A stretch of 64,000 nucleotides of DNA from assembly GCA_964645765.1 (NCBI GenBank), contig CAZYBE010000014.1:15728-79727 (forward strand), in the 5' to 3' direction. The stretch comes from CAZGMN01 sp964645765. Its GTDB lineage: Bacteria; Acidobacteriota; Aminicenantia; Aminicenantales; Aminicenantaceae. This document shows, in pieces, positions 9,001-17,178 of this stretch. The notes beneath the pieces are model-generated. The model saw nothing but the letters and a program-made list of their open reading frames with translations. It was not told the origin of the DNA and did no database searches. The translations under genes were made by a program, and so were the position numbers. Positions within the stretch are counted from its first letter, which is position 1. Each line of letters begins with the position of its first letter.

Positions 9001-9386
9001 GGCTTGATGACATGCTGGTGGTAGAAGAAATCGTAATCGTTGGTCTTATCCAGGGCAGAGAAAATCCTGCCTCCTATCTCTGGCAAAACGCAGATTTTCA
9101 GATAATCGTTTTCAAGATAAAGCGCTTTGTAAGTTTTCATTTCTCTGATGTCTGTCATCTTATCCAGGAGCGGATAAGGATAAACAGGGCCTTTCGCTCC
9201 CTGGTAAGCCCTGCCGGTATAGAAAATCGGGTTTAGCTCTGGCTCCCCTATTCTGTAAGTCGGAACGACAAGGGGCTCTTCCCAAACCTTGACAGACTTT
9301 TCGGCACAGAAAGGAACATAGATAAGGCTAAAGAAGAAAAGCCCGGCCGTCAAAAACCTTATTAGGAAGTAACTTTTTCGAAGCAT
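6027..9386 (-). CDS. Exported DUF5107 domain protein with a long TPR array
   Basis: About 1119 residues from the ATG at 9386, chosen because AGGAGGTCCTTT precedes it; a longer frame to 9506 has no ribosome binding site. Residues 1-25 form a signal peptide. The DUF5107 domain spans about 30-370 (PEIGGRIFSALDKTNDYDFF, GGVEWNFPHHH, WANVAVHAND, WTWGTGNQG), a beta-supersandwich fold resembling carbohydrate-active enzymes. A proline-rich linker (PPPPPQE) leads to some 15 tetratricopeptide repeats to the C-terminus. DUF5107-TPR proteins are thought to act on glycans in the periplasm, but no activity can be read from the sequence. REP-like hairpins lie on both sides of the gene. Confidence 0.8.
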   Translation of the reverse strand: MLRKSYFLIRFLTAGLFFFSLIYVPFCAEKSVKVWEEPLVVPTYRIGEPELNPIFYTGRAYQGAKGPVYPYPLLDKMTDIREMKTYKALYLENDYLKICVLPEIGGRIFSALDKTNDYDFFYHQHVIKPALIGMLGAWISGGVEWNFPHHHRASGYMNIDYTLTENPDGSKTIWVGETELRHRMKWIVGLTLYPDRSYLEATVKIFNRIPFAHSFLWWANVAVHANDNYQVIFPPSTEFATFHGKNQFSHWLISHEIFNGVDYTQGVDVSWYKNHPSPTSFFAWNCEEDFLAGYDHGKEAGVVHVTDHHIVPGKKFWTWGTGNQGKIWEKILTETDGPYIELMVGAFSDNQPDYSWLQPFEVRTFKQCWYPIRMIGGVKAANLKAACNLDVTGTKAKIGFNTTFECKGAKAILIEGERKIFEETADISPAKPFSKEIGLPQGISEENLRLFLLSSKGETLISYTPPKKKGASMPETVKPPPPPQEIKTVEELYLAGLRLEQFHNPAFEPYSYYEEALRRDPADSKVNTALAILYLKRGMFEEAEQRLNLALSRLTKNYTSPKDGEAYYYSGIALRAQGKNGEAYDAFYKASWSQAWAGAAYYSLAELACERRDSSRALDFLDRSLSMNSLNTKALNLKSAALKKLGHFEEAREIASQVLAFDPLDFWAGNELYLTNSELGKKEEALEEKQALKIKMRDASQSYLELASDYGNCGLLDEAEEVLLRLIDSGKKWDSTHPMLYYYLGYFEEKKGNEAEALKYYKLASKMPSDYCFPFQLESIAALRAAQRLNPSDPRAPYYLGNLLYDLQPEKAIKEWEKSRQLDETFSIVHRNLGLAYARILNDVPKAITSLEKAVSCNSRDPRLYYELDLLYEAGGIAPEKRLGLLEKNHEVVLQRDDALSREILLLVQLGKYEKAVDLLSKRHFHVWEGGGGIHNLYVDAHLWRGEEHFAARRYREALKDYQAALEYPENLEVARPNRGGRDSQIHYFIGTAYEALGDAKKAAEFYEKSVEQKHGSSEIGYYQGLAFRKLGKANEAAQIFNGLIQSGKATLESAPSLDFFAKFGEKQSALIQNAEAHYLIGLGYLGKGNKEEARAEFKKALELNINHSGAKRQMEKLR

Positions 9387-9580
9387 AAAGGACCTCCTCT
9401 TTTGTGGGTTGGCTGAACTGCAACGAGCAATTAGGTTTTGGTAAGAATATAAAAAATGCTGTAAAGCCAAAAAACGAAAGAAAAACGGAATTTCATGGAA
9501 AATCAAATTTAAGTCTTCATTTTATTTTTTTAGATGAATTTCATCAATAGAAATGAATAGAGAAAAGGGGCAAAAGGGAA

Positions 9581-9628
9581 AAAAGGGGACAGGCTACTTT
9601 TTATTGAAAAAGTAGCCTGTCCCCTTTT
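9581..9628. repeat. Perfect 22-bp inverted repeat, REP-like
   Basis: Left arm 9581-9602 (AAAAGGGGACAGGCTACT then TTTT), loop ATTG (9603-9606) and right arm 9607-9628 are perfectly complementary. A run of T follows the stem, so it could also end transcription. It shares the GGGGACAGGC core with the hairpin at 5946-5986. It lies between the divergent starts of the DUF5107 and DUF4097 genes. Confidence 0.7.
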
Positions 9629-9751
9629 TCCTTTTTTTAGGGAACTTTTTGTATTAAGATTTCGTATTAAATTATTGAAATACAAAAATTTATTTTATAA
9701 TCAGCGAGAATGCTGAAGGACGTAATTCAATCCTTTCGAAAGGTGGCAAAA

Positions 9752-10768
9752 ATGAAGAATCCAAACCGCAAAATTCACACAATCTTACTTTTGCTGGCTT
9801 TTCTGGCACTTCTGACAGCATCCCCTGCGTTTTGCTCGATCGAAGACACCATCAAGAAATCGTTCAAGGTGGAACAAGGAGGACAGCTTATCCTGGAATC
9901 TGACATCGGCTCGGTCGAGGTTCGAGCTGGCAGAGACAACGGCCTTGAAGTCGAAGTCCTCCGGAATGTCCATACATCGATTTCCAGAAAAGCAAAAAGG
10001 ATAATGGAAGATTTCAAGATTGACTTTCGCCAGGAAGGGAACACTGTCTATATCACTGGAGATTACGAAAGGGATGGCTTCACAAGATTCTGGGATGAGC
10101 TCTTCGGAAAGAGCATCCGCGTCAAATTTCTCGTTTCCGTCCCGGCGAAATTTAATCTTGATTTAAAGACAGGCGGCGGGAGCATCTCAGTTGAAGACAT
10201 CGAAGGTCAAATCCAGAGCAGAACCTCAGGGGGAAGCCTGCATTTTGACAGGATTAAGGGTCCAATCCTGGGAAAAACTTCAGGCGGAAGCATCAAGCTC
10301 TCAAGCAGTGTTGGCAAAGCTGAGCTGAGGACTTCTGGAGGAGGAATCACTATCGGCGAAGTTGAAGGTGACATTATTGCCCACACCTCAGGAGGAAGCA
10401 TCAAAATCGGCAGGGCAAGGGGCGAAGTTGACGCCTCTACTTCGGGCGGAAGCATCAGAGTGGAAGAGGTGACGGGTGCCATCAAAGCCAGGACTTCAGG
10501 AGGAAGCGTCACCGCGAGTATCTCCGGCCAGCCTGCATCCGATAGCCGGCTCACAACCTCAGGAGGAAGTGTGACTCTCTCCCTCGCAGAAGATATCAAG
10601 GCCGATGTCGATGCCCACACAAGCGGAGGCCGTGTCCATACCGACTTTCCGGTGACAATCCAGGGGGAGGTGAACAGAAGCTCGTTGAGGGCAAGGATAA
10701 ACGGCGGGGGCCCGGAACTGTATCTGCGAAGTTCTGGAGGAAGCATCTACATCAGAAAAAGGCAGTAA
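9752..10768 (+). CDS. Exported DUF4097-type beta-strand repeat protein
   Basis: 338 residues from the ATG at 9752, preferred over one at 9710 because GAAAGGTGGC precedes it. A signal peptide (hydrophobic ILLLLAFLALLTASPAF) is followed by a DUF4097/putative adhesin domain. From about residue 135 the motif TSGGS or a variant (TGGGS, TSGGG, SSGGS) recurs about every 19 residues, ten times or more, as expected for a right-handed parallel beta-helix with one turn per repeat. No cysteines or catalytic motif lie in the repeats. Role probably structural at the cell surface or in the periplasm. It stands alone, with the REP hairpin upstream. Confidence 0.8.
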   Translation: MKNPNRKIHTILLLLAFLALLTASPAFCSIEDTIKKSFKVEQGGQLILESDIGSVEVRAGRDNGLEVEVLRNVHTSISRKAKRIMEDFKIDFRQEGNTVYITGDYERDGFTRFWDELFGKSIRVKFLVSVPAKFNLDLKTGGGSISVEDIEGQIQSRTSGGSLHFDRIKGPILGKTSGGSIKLSSSVGKAELRTSGGGITIGEVEGDIIAHTSGGSIKIGRARGEVDASTSGGSIRVEEVTGAIKARTSGGSVTASISGQPASDSRLTTSGGSVTLSLAEDIKADVDAHTSGGRVHTDFPVTIQGEVNRSSLRARINGGGPELYLRSSGGSIYIRKRQ

Positions 10769-11098
10769 TTCGGGGATAATTTTCTTCTTTTTTCCAAGAA
10801 AAAGGCTCAAGGGTTAAATTTCAATTTTTTTTCCAATTTTTTTAGTCTTCAGCGACTAAATAATTGAATACGCTGGCTGGAGAGGATCCTCACCTTCCCC
10901 TTTCTTTCCAAACCTTGGCACCTCACGGCCGGCGTTTTTTTATTTCCTACCGAAGATTTTTTATTGAATTAAAGCAAAGAGAGTTAAATAGCTTAGACTC
11001 TAATCCTATGCGATTAATAGATTTAGATTTATAGAGAGGCTATATAAAGGAAAACCAAAGGCATCAACGAAGAGTCAACCAGAGCGATTGACTACTGA
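10769..11098. other. Intergenic region with a weak hairpin
   Basis: A 330-nt stretch between convergent genes. TTTAGTC (10841-10847) and GACTAAA (10854-10860) form a 7-bp hairpin, and GGCCGGCG followed by seven T at about 10928-10942 is a weak terminator candidate. I see no gene. Confidence 0.4.
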
Positions 11099-11386
11099 TT
11101 ACAGCATCTCCAGAAATTCTTTCCAGGGTGTGGCGACCATTGTCTCGGTCTTTGCATGGCCGCAGGCACGGATAATCATCGATGCCCTCTCGACCTGTTT
11201 CAGGTCATCTGATTCGACGATATCAATGACATCGAAACGCCCGGTTGTAGCAAAGCTCGCTTTCCAGTCAACTGCGGGGCATTCCTCCTTGATTCTTGAA
11301 GATACGTCAGCAGCCAATTTCCTGAATTCCTTGGGTTCTCTGAATGCTCCCGGCGAAATCTGGCTGAGAATGATATAGGTTGCCAT
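11099..11386 (-). CDS. GYD domain protein
   Basis: 95 residues from the ATG at 11386, which follows AAGGAGGTGTGAG; a longer frame to 11425 lacks a ribosome binding site. The start MATYIILSQISPGAFREPKE and the later GRFDVIDIVESDD match the GYD family, small ferredoxin-like alpha/beta proteins of unknown biochemical function. It stands alone between two larger genes. Confidence 0.8.
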   Translation of the reverse strand: MATYIILSQISPGAFREPKEFRKLAADVSSRIKEECPAVDWKASFATTGRFDVIDIVESDDLKQVERASMIIRACGHAKTETMVATPWKEFLEML

Positions 11387-11477
11387 CTCACACCTCCTTC
11401 TTTTGTTGATTATTTCTTTACCCATTTATTGTCTCTGTATCCTTGAACTTTGATGATAGCCATGCCGATTCATTATA

Positions 11478-12587
11478 TTAATATTTCCACTTGACTTTAT
11501 ATCTCTTGATGAACTGATACCCTTCTTCGTCCTCTTCAATTGAATAGAGCTTTTGCTTTTTCCAAACTTGCAGAATGTCTTTAAGAGGGACTCTCGCTAT
11601 GTATCTCCCCTCAGAATCAAAGACATCATTGTAGAATTTCCCTTCTCCAGCCTTTTCATAGGTATGCACAAAGATTCTTCCTTCATCATCTGCAGTAAGT
11701 GAATGAACAGCAGGAAAACATTTTAGAACGACTAATTTTCGGCCTTCAGGCACTCTTCTAATTCTCTGCTTCACATCCTGTTCTGTGATCTTCACGGGTT
11801 CATGCTCTTTTGTAATCTTCTTGGACAGTTTCCCCTGGGCATTGAATACTTGAAGTTCAAAGTCTTCTTTAAAAGAGATTATTAAACTATTATCCTTGGA
11901 TAATGCCCAATTAATCTCAGGATGAAAAGGCTCAAGAATTTGAGGATTGGGCCTCGGCTTAGGAATAGAAATGATGGTTTTAAGATAATTTAAATTTTCA
12001 TCATATAAAACAATCTCTTTACCTGATTTATCCGGCTCATTGATATTGGTCATTGCTAAAATATGACCTAAGGAATCTATCAAAATCCCAACAGGAAATA
12101 TTTTGGCTGTCGATTGAGCTTTTATGAATTTGCCATCAATAGAGTAATAGGTTAAGTTACGTATATAATCATCGACCACGAGTTGATTGCCACTTGTGAC
12201 GAATATTTCATCCGGTTGAGCCAACTCGCCAGGCCCCTCTCCCCTTTTCCCTATCGCTCTTAAAAAAGTGCCATTTTTATCAAAAACTTTTATATGGTTC
12301 TCCCCTTGGTCCATAGCGTATACATTTTCTTCGTCATCAACAACTAAATGCCACAAACGTGTAAAGATATATTCTTCCTTACCATCACCCTTTCCAATAC
12401 GTAACTCCTCTTCCAGGCTAAAAACATCCTCTCCATAAATCGGTTTTTTCGGATTCTTTATGACCTTGACTCCGTTTTTTTCATCGATCGAGCCTTTCCA
12501 TTCAATCTTTTGCCTTTCGCCTGCTGCAGAAACAATAACAGCAAAAAGAAAAAATACGATAAATATAAGCTTATTCTGGACTATCAC
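11478..12587 (-). CDS. Exported six-bladed beta-propeller protein
   Basis: 369 residues; the start is GTG at 12587 with GGGAGGG seven nt upstream. A signal peptide (IFIVFFLFAVIVSAAG) precedes NHL-type blades with typical phrases DDEENVYAMDQGENHIKVFD, FLRAIGKRGEGPGELAQPDE and DDEGRIFVHTYEK. This 6-bladed propeller family is strongly expanded in Aminicenantes; members are predicted to be periplasmic or surface-exposed binding proteins and no enzymatic residues are evident. A paralogue lies at 41866-42861. The next upstream feature is the tRNA-Arg gene. Confidence 0.8.
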   Translation of the reverse strand: MIVQNKLIFIVFFLFAVIVSAAGERQKIEWKGSIDEKNGVKVIKNPKKPIYGEDVFSLEEELRIGKGDGKEEYIFTRLWHLVVDDEENVYAMDQGENHIKVFDKNGTFLRAIGKRGEGPGELAQPDEIFVTSGNQLVVDDYIRNLTYYSIDGKFIKAQSTAKIFPVGILIDSLGHILAMTNINEPDKSGKEIVLYDENLNYLKTIISIPKPRPNPQILEPFHPEINWALSKDNSLIISFKEDFELQVFNAQGKLSKKITKEHEPVKITEQDVKQRIRRVPEGRKLVVLKCFPAVHSLTADDEGRIFVHTYEKAGEGKFYNDVFDSEGRYIARVPLKDILQVWKKQKLYSIEEDEEGYQFIKRYKVKWKY

Positions 12588-12735
12588 TCGTCCCTCCCTT
12601 AATATATGTGATTTTATTATACTCTAAACTAAAAGAATTTGATTAAAAAATTTGGCGTAATAATTTGCGCTAAAACCTCGATTTTATAATTGAAACAAAA
12701 AAAACGAGCTAACTTGCTGAATAAAGATAAGCTGG

Positions 12736-12808
12736 CGCGCCTGACAGGAGTCGAACCTGCGACCTACGGATCCGGAGTCCGCCGCTCTATCCACTGAGCT
12801 ACAGGCGC
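12736..12808 (-). tRNA. tRNA-Arg (CCG anticodon)
   Basis: The cloverleaf can be drawn by hand: acceptor GCGCCTG/CAGGCGC, TA, D-stem GCTC/GAGC with loop AGTGGATA, anticodon stem GCGGA/TCCGT with loop CTCCGGA (anticodon CCG, reading CGG), variable AGGTC, T-arm GCAGG/CCTGT with loop TTCGACT, discriminator G. CCA is not encoded. The 5' 42 nt (12767-12808) recur at 24764-24805 and 35935-35976, and in decayed form near 39007-39045, which marks this gene as an integration site. Confidence 0.95.
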
Positions 12809-12821
12809 GCCTTGCTGAGTT

Positions 12822-12850
12822 ATATTACCTTACCAAAGAAGTGCTGTAAA
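12822..12850 (-). promoter_or_regulatory. Promoter of tRNA-Arg
   Basis: On the minus strand TTTACA (12850-12845), a 17-nt spacer and TAATAT (12827-12822) lie 14 nt before the tRNA. The same AAGGTAATATAA block with TTTACA at 18 nt spacing is found upstream of the truncated tRNA copy at 24764-24805, so the duplicated unit includes the promoter. Confidence 0.6.
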
Positions 12851-12865
12851 TGGAGCTGAGAATTA

Positions 12866-13585
12866 CTAACTTCCAATAAGTACCTCTTTAATCCTCTCAT
12901 TTTGCAGGAGGGCTGCTTTTTCTCCTTCAACTGCAACTGTTCCTATCTCAAACACATAACCCCTATGACACACTTCAAGAGCCTTAAAAGCGTTTTGTTC
13001 TACAAGCAGGATACTATTTCCGTCCTTGTTTATTTCAACTAATTTTTCAAAAACTGCATCTACATAATTAGGAGAAAGCCCCAAAGACGGCTCATCCAAT
13101 AAAAGAAGCGTCGGCTTAAGCATTAAGGCCCTTCCAATAGCCAGCATTTGCTGTTCACCACTGGAAAGAGTGCCCGCTTTTTGCTTTTTTCTCTCTTTGA
13201 GGATGGGAAATAAATGAAAGACTTTTTCCAATCTACCTTGGAGTTCTGAATTATTTCCTCTGGGTAAGGTGAACGCCCCCATCTCCAGATTTTCAATAAC
13301 CGTCATCGTCATAAATATTCTTCTTCCTTCAGGGACAAGGCAAAGTCCCTTTTTTACCAATCTATCAGGGGTCAATCCATTAATGCTTTTGTCTTGGAAA
13401 AATATCTCTCCCTTTTTTATGGGGACAAGTCCGCATATTGCTTTTAGGGCAGTGGACTTTCCAGCGCCATTAGGCCCCAAAAGAGAGACGATTTCTCCTT
13501 GATTTACAGAAAAAGACACATCCTCTAATGCTCTCACTGTGCCGTAATAGACAGAGAGGTTTTTTACCTCAAGGATTTTACTCAT
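12866..13585 (-). CDS. livF: Branched-chain amino-acid ABC transporter ATPase LivF
   Basis: 239 residues, the normal LivF length. Walker A GPNGAGKS, Q-loop region PEGRRIFMTMTV, signature LSSGEQQ, Walker B LLLLDEP and the switch His replaced by the LivF-typical LLVEQNA. It powers uptake of branched-chain amino acids or a related substrate together with LivG, LivM, LivH and a binding protein. It overlaps livG by 4 nt (coupled translation) and is the last gene of the operon, just beside the tRNA-Arg promoter. As the first genes right of the tRNA, the operon would be part of integrative element I if the tandem-insertion model is right. Confidence 0.93.
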   Translation of the reverse strand: MSKILEVKNLSVYYGTVRALEDVSFSVNQGEIVSLLGPNGAGKSTALKAICGLVPIKKGEIFFQDKSINGLTPDRLVKKGLCLVPEGRRIFMTMTVIENLEMGAFTLPRGNNSELQGRLEKVFHLFPILKERKKQKAGTLSSGEQQMLAIGRALMLKPTLLLLDEPSLGLSPNYVDAVFEKLVEINKDGNSILLVEQNAFKALEVCHRGYVFEIGTVAVEGEKAALLQNERIKEVLIGS

Positions 13586-14346
13586 ATTCTTCTTTTTCCT
13601 AAATAAGCCTTTAAGACCTCTTCATTATTTCTCACATCATCGGGCTTTCCCTCGGCAATTTTTTTCCCGTAATTAAGGACAATGACCTTCTCAGCAACCC
13701 CCATCACTGAATTCATATCATGCTCAATAAAAAGAATAGTTTTACCTTGTTCCTTGAGATTCCTTATGAGATTAAGCATAGTTCTTTTTGTCTCAGGGAA
13801 AAGGCCGGCAAAGGGTTCATCCAGAAGGAAAAGCGCTGGCTCAAGGGCTAAAATTCTGGCTAATTCAAGGAGTTTTCTCTGGCCATGTGAGAGATTTTCG
13901 GCTGGCTCTTCTTTTTTTTCCATTAAGCCTGCGAACTTTAGAATCTCTTCGGCTTTAAGGAGGTTCTGTTTCTCCTCTTGTTTCATTCTTTTGGTCTGGA
14001 ATAAAGCCGAGGAAAACTTCTCTCCCTTATCATACTTAAATCCTAACATCACATTATCCAGAACTGATATTTGAGGAAAGAGGCGGATGTTCTGAAACGT
14101 CCTTCCAATGCCAAGTTGGGAGATTTTATGCGGCCTGAGCGATGTTATCTCTCTTCCATCGAAAAATATTTTGCCTCTATCAGGCTTTAGATATCCGCAA
14201 ATCAGATTAAAAATCGTGGTTTTCCCCGACCCATTAGGACCGACAAGGCCGCAAATTAAATTCTCTTCAACTTCAAAGACGATATCATCTGCCGCCTTTA
14301 TTCCATCGAATTCTTTTACAAGGTTTTGAACTTGAAGCATTGTCAT
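13582..14346 (-). CDS. livG: Branched-chain amino-acid ABC transporter ATPase LivG
   Basis: 254 residues. Walker A GPNGSGKT, the LivG-typical GIGRTFQNIRLFPQ, signature LSHGQRK, Walker B LFLLDEP and switch motif FIEHDM are all present. The C-terminal LNYGKKIAEGKPDDVRNNEEVLKAYLG is the usual LivG ending. It pairs with LivF as the cytoplasmic ATPase dimer. One nucleotide separates it from livM and it overlaps livF by 4 nt. Confidence 0.93.
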   Translation of the reverse strand: MTMLQVQNLVKEFDGIKAADDIVFEVEENLICGLVGPNGSGKTTIFNLICGYLKPDRGKIFFDGREITSLRPHKISQLGIGRTFQNIRLFPQISVLDNVMLGFKYDKGEKFSSALFQTKRMKQEEKQNLLKAEEILKFAGLMEKKEEPAENLSHGQRKLLELARILALEPALFLLDEPFAGLFPETKRTMLNLIRNLKEQGKTILFIEHDMNSVMGVAEKVIVLNYGKKIAEGKPDDVRNNEEVLKAYLGKRRI

Positions 14347-14347
14347 A

Positions 14348-15217
14348 TTATTTGAATCTGAATCTTCCCATAAGACCCTGAGGTCTCCAGATCATTAAGA
14401 TAATAAGCAATAGCCCATAAATCATCTGTCTTAGAGGAGCAGCCACTGAACTCGGCATGCCCATAAATCTTAAGAGTTCAGGGAAGATTACTAAAACACA
14501 GGCTCCAACAAAAGAGCCAGCTAAACTTCCCATTCCGCCAAAAACGACCATTAAGAGGACAGCAATTGATTCCATTACTGTGAAACTTGAGGGATCAATG
14601 AAAGTTATATAGTGAGCATAGAGGCTTCCAGCAATCCCAGCAAAAAAAGCTCCTACAACAAAGACAATAAGTTTATATTTATTGACATTTTTCCCCATTG
14701 CTAAAGTAGCAATCTCATCTTCCCTTATACCTTTGAGAATCCTTCCAAAAGGGGAATTGGCAATATTTCTGATGGCTAAGAGGGCGATGGCAACAAAAAT
14801 AGAAACTAGAATAAGATAACTCCAGACATTAGATATTTCATACCCAAAAATAGAAAATTGAGGTATTCCTGGAAGCCCCATCGGACCTCGTGTCAATGAA
14901 ACCCAATTTTTAGCAATTGAATAGACAATGATTCCCAACCCAAAGGTAGCTAAAGCAAGGTAATCACCTTTTAACCTTAAAGAGGGGAAGCCAATGATTA
15001 TACCAAGAAGAGATGCTAGAATAGCTCCGATCAAAAGCCCGATCCAGGGCGATACGCCAAAGCTCAAAGCAAGAAGGCTGGACGTATAGGCAGCCACACA
15101 GGCAAAGGCAATGTGGCCTAAGGCAGCTAAGCCAGTGTAGCCGACAATAAGATTAAGACTCAGAGTCAGGATAATATAAATTCCTGTGATAACTATTATA
15201 TGAATTAAATATTCCAT
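14348..15217 (-). CDS. livM: Branched-chain amino-acid ABC transporter permease LivM
   Basis: 289 residues with about eight to nine membrane segments. The family phrases LNLIVGYTGLAALGHIAF, LRLKGDYLALATFG, RDE-type loop LKGIREDEIATLAMGKN and VVFGGMGSLAGSFVGA (coupling region) identify LivM. It forms the inner-membrane pore with LivH. Three nucleotides separate it from livH. Confidence 0.93.
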   Translation of the reverse strand: MEYLIHIIVITGIYIILTLSLNLIVGYTGLAALGHIAFACVAAYTSSLLALSFGVSPWIGLLIGAILASLLGIIIGFPSLRLKGDYLALATFGLGIIVYSIAKNWVSLTRGPMGLPGIPQFSIFGYEISNVWSYLILVSIFVAIALLAIRNIANSPFGRILKGIREDEIATLAMGKNVNKYKLIVFVVGAFFAGIAGSLYAHYITFIDPSSFTVMESIAVLLMVVFGGMGSLAGSFVGACVLVIFPELLRFMGMPSSVAAPLRQMIYGLLLIILMIWRPQGLMGRFRFK

Positions 15218-15220
15218 AGA

Positions 15221-16099
15221 TTAAATTTGTTCCTTTTTGGTTTTAACACCCATAATTCCTGAGGGTCTTAAAAGCAAAAATATGATTAAAATAGCAAAGG
15301 CGATAGCATCTTTCCAGCCTGCTTGTATCTTCCAGATACCAAGGTTCTCAGCAAGTCCGAGGAAAAGTCCGCCAAATAATGCCCCTGGGATGCTTCCAAT
15401 GCCGCCAACGATAGAGGCGATAATCCCTTTTAAGATGGCATTCAAGCCCATTGTTGGCTCAAGATTTGTTTCAAGAGAAATGAGGATTCCGGCCACTCCG
15501 GCCAGAGCAGAGCCGATAGCAAAAGCCGTTAAAATTATCTTTTCTGAATTGATTCCCACAACCCTTGCTCCGATGGTATCATCGGCTACAGCCCTGATTG
15601 CTTTGCCAAGTTTTGATTTTTGTATGAATAGCCAGGTCAGAAGAAACGATACAAAGCTGACAACAATAATGAGAATCTGGATATCTGTCATTACTGCTCC
15701 AAGGAACTGATGTCCTTCTTTAATTTGTCCTGTCCTTAAAGTGCGCATTTGAGCACCAAAAATAAGTTGGATAAGGTTTTGGAGGAAAATAAAAACGCCG
15801 AGGGAGGCGATGAGATAGACTAGATTTGGGGCTTTGTGTTTTCGAAGGGGGAAATAGACAATTCTATCTAAAGCAATGCCCAGAAGTGCTGCAAAAGCGA
15901 TCGATAAAAAAAAACTAATAAGCGAGGATATTCCGAGAAGAATAAAAAAAGCATAAGCCAGATAAGCTCCTGCAACATAAACTACACCATGGGCAAAATG
16001 GAAGAATTTGACCGTTCTGTAAATAATAGTAAATCCAAGAGCAACTAGAGCATATATACTTCCTGTAATTATTCCATTAAATATCAATTGCTGAGTCAT
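15221..16099 (-). CDS. livH: Branched-chain amino-acid ABC transporter permease LivH
   Basis: 292 residues with about eight membrane segments; opening phrase LIFNGIITGSIYALVALGFT, FFHFAHGVVY and the coupling motif IVGGIGSIPGALFGG are typical of LivH. It is the first of the four tightly spaced genes livH-livM-livG-livF. The matching substrate-binding protein is not next to it but 2.2 kb upstream in the same direction (18301-19404), separated by an isoprenyl synthase and two unknown genes. Confidence 0.93.
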   Translation of the reverse strand: MTQQLIFNGIITGSIYALVALGFTIIYRTVKFFHFAHGVVYVAGAYLAYAFFILLGISSLISFFLSIAFAALLGIALDRIVYFPLRKHKAPNLVYLIASLGVFIFLQNLIQLIFGAQMRTLRTGQIKEGHQFLGAVMTDIQILIIVVSFVSFLLTWLFIQKSKLGKAIRAVADDTIGARVVGINSEKIILTAFAIGSALAGVAGILISLETNLEPTMGLNAILKGIIASIVGGIGSIPGALFGGLFLGLAENLGIWKIQAGWKDAIAFAILIIFLLLRPSGIMGVKTKKEQI

Positions 16100-16492
16100 G
16101 GTGCTTTAATCCATCTTTATAGAATTAACAATATCAAGTCTTTTATCAAACTTCAATCCCTGTGTTTACATAATAAGTAAAAGCTTCTTCCTTTTTTCTT
16201 TCCTTAACTTATCTTCTTGATTTTTCTTATCGAAAAATTCTATTAGGGTATAGTTAATGGAAATGTAATTTATGCCTTTTGATAAGGCATCTCTGTTAAT
16301 TTCCAACTGAACATCGAGCGCTACTCCCAAAGACCAGCTATTGAAGATTGCCCTTTTGCCCCTATAAATGTAAATATACTAAAGATAAAATAAGCTAATT
16401 TTTGTGAGAGCGAAACTCAGTACAATAAGCACATAGTCTGCTGCTTACAATAAGATCATTTAAAAATAACTTTAAAATTATCTTCTTCTGGT
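16100..16492. other. Intergenic region, nothing recognised
   Basis: 393 nt of AT-rich DNA between livH and the membrane-protein gene. No gene, repeat or strong promoter was recognised; a promoter for livH is presumably here. Confidence 0.4.
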
Positions 16493-17149
16493 TTATTTAT
16501 TTCTTAAACGCCAGTTAGAATTTATTATGTGCATCAAAGGTGAATATTGAATAATTGGAATAATCCAAATTGTTGCAGCAAATATTAGCCACCAAACTGT
16601 TAATCCGATAATCCAATTAAGGCATACTACTTTATTTGCACACCTTTGATAATATATGAAAAGTATAGAAAGTGAAATTGAAGATAAAATGTGAAAAGTT
16701 ACTATACATAGCCACACAAACCTATAACAGCCAACCTCAGGCCATTTTTCTTTAATTTTAATGGTTTTGTTCTTTATTAGACGCTCTATTTTAATGATAG
16801 ACCAAATTATGATACCGGCATACACTAAATAAGAATTTATGAGCAATATGCCTGCTATTACTGCATGCAAAGCCCTTGTTGACACCCAGTATATTATAAC
16901 CCCAGATGCCCCAGAAAAAATAACCAAAAATATACTTTGAGTAAGAATAAAATCAACAGCATAAATAAATGAAAAAATATCCTTTCTTACTTCAGGAGAA
17001 ATTTCTATCGCTTTATCAGGCTCATCCAAGTATTCAAGAATCCCCATAGAATAGGTATAGACTAGTGCCGGTAAAAAAGCTGCCAAAGCCATTGCAATAA
17101 CTAAAAGCTCAAACGCGATACTGGATACTAAATTAATTTTTTCCTCCAC
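16493..17149 (-). CDS. Integral membrane protein of unknown function
   Basis: 218 residues with about five or six hydrophobic segments (near 10-30, 60-85, 88-120, 145-170, 178-205), an acidic loop LDEPDKAIEISPEV between the first two, and a basic stretch RLIKNKTIKIKEKWP. No transporter or enzyme motif was recognised. It follows the isoprenyl diphosphate synthase gene by 29 nt in the same direction, so the two are probably co-transcribed and may act on the same lipid or prenylated molecule; that link is inference. Confidence 0.7.
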   Translation of the reverse strand: MEEKINLVSSIAFELLVIAMALAAFLPALVYTYSMGILEYLDEPDKAIEISPEVRKDIFSFIYAVDFILTQSIFLVIFSGASGVIIYWVSTRALHAVIAGILLINSYLVYAGIIIWSIIKIERLIKNKTIKIKEKWPEVGCYRFVWLCIVTFHILSSISLSILFIYYQRCANKVVCLNWIIGLTVWWLIFAATIWIIPIIQYSPLMHIINSNWRLRNK

Positions 17150-17178
17150 TTCATACTATTAAATCCACTTTTATCAAA

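Noticed and set aside
10207..10746. 179-codon minus-strand frame rich in LPPEV repeats
   Set aside because: It is the antisense of the TSGGS repeats of the DUF4097 gene.
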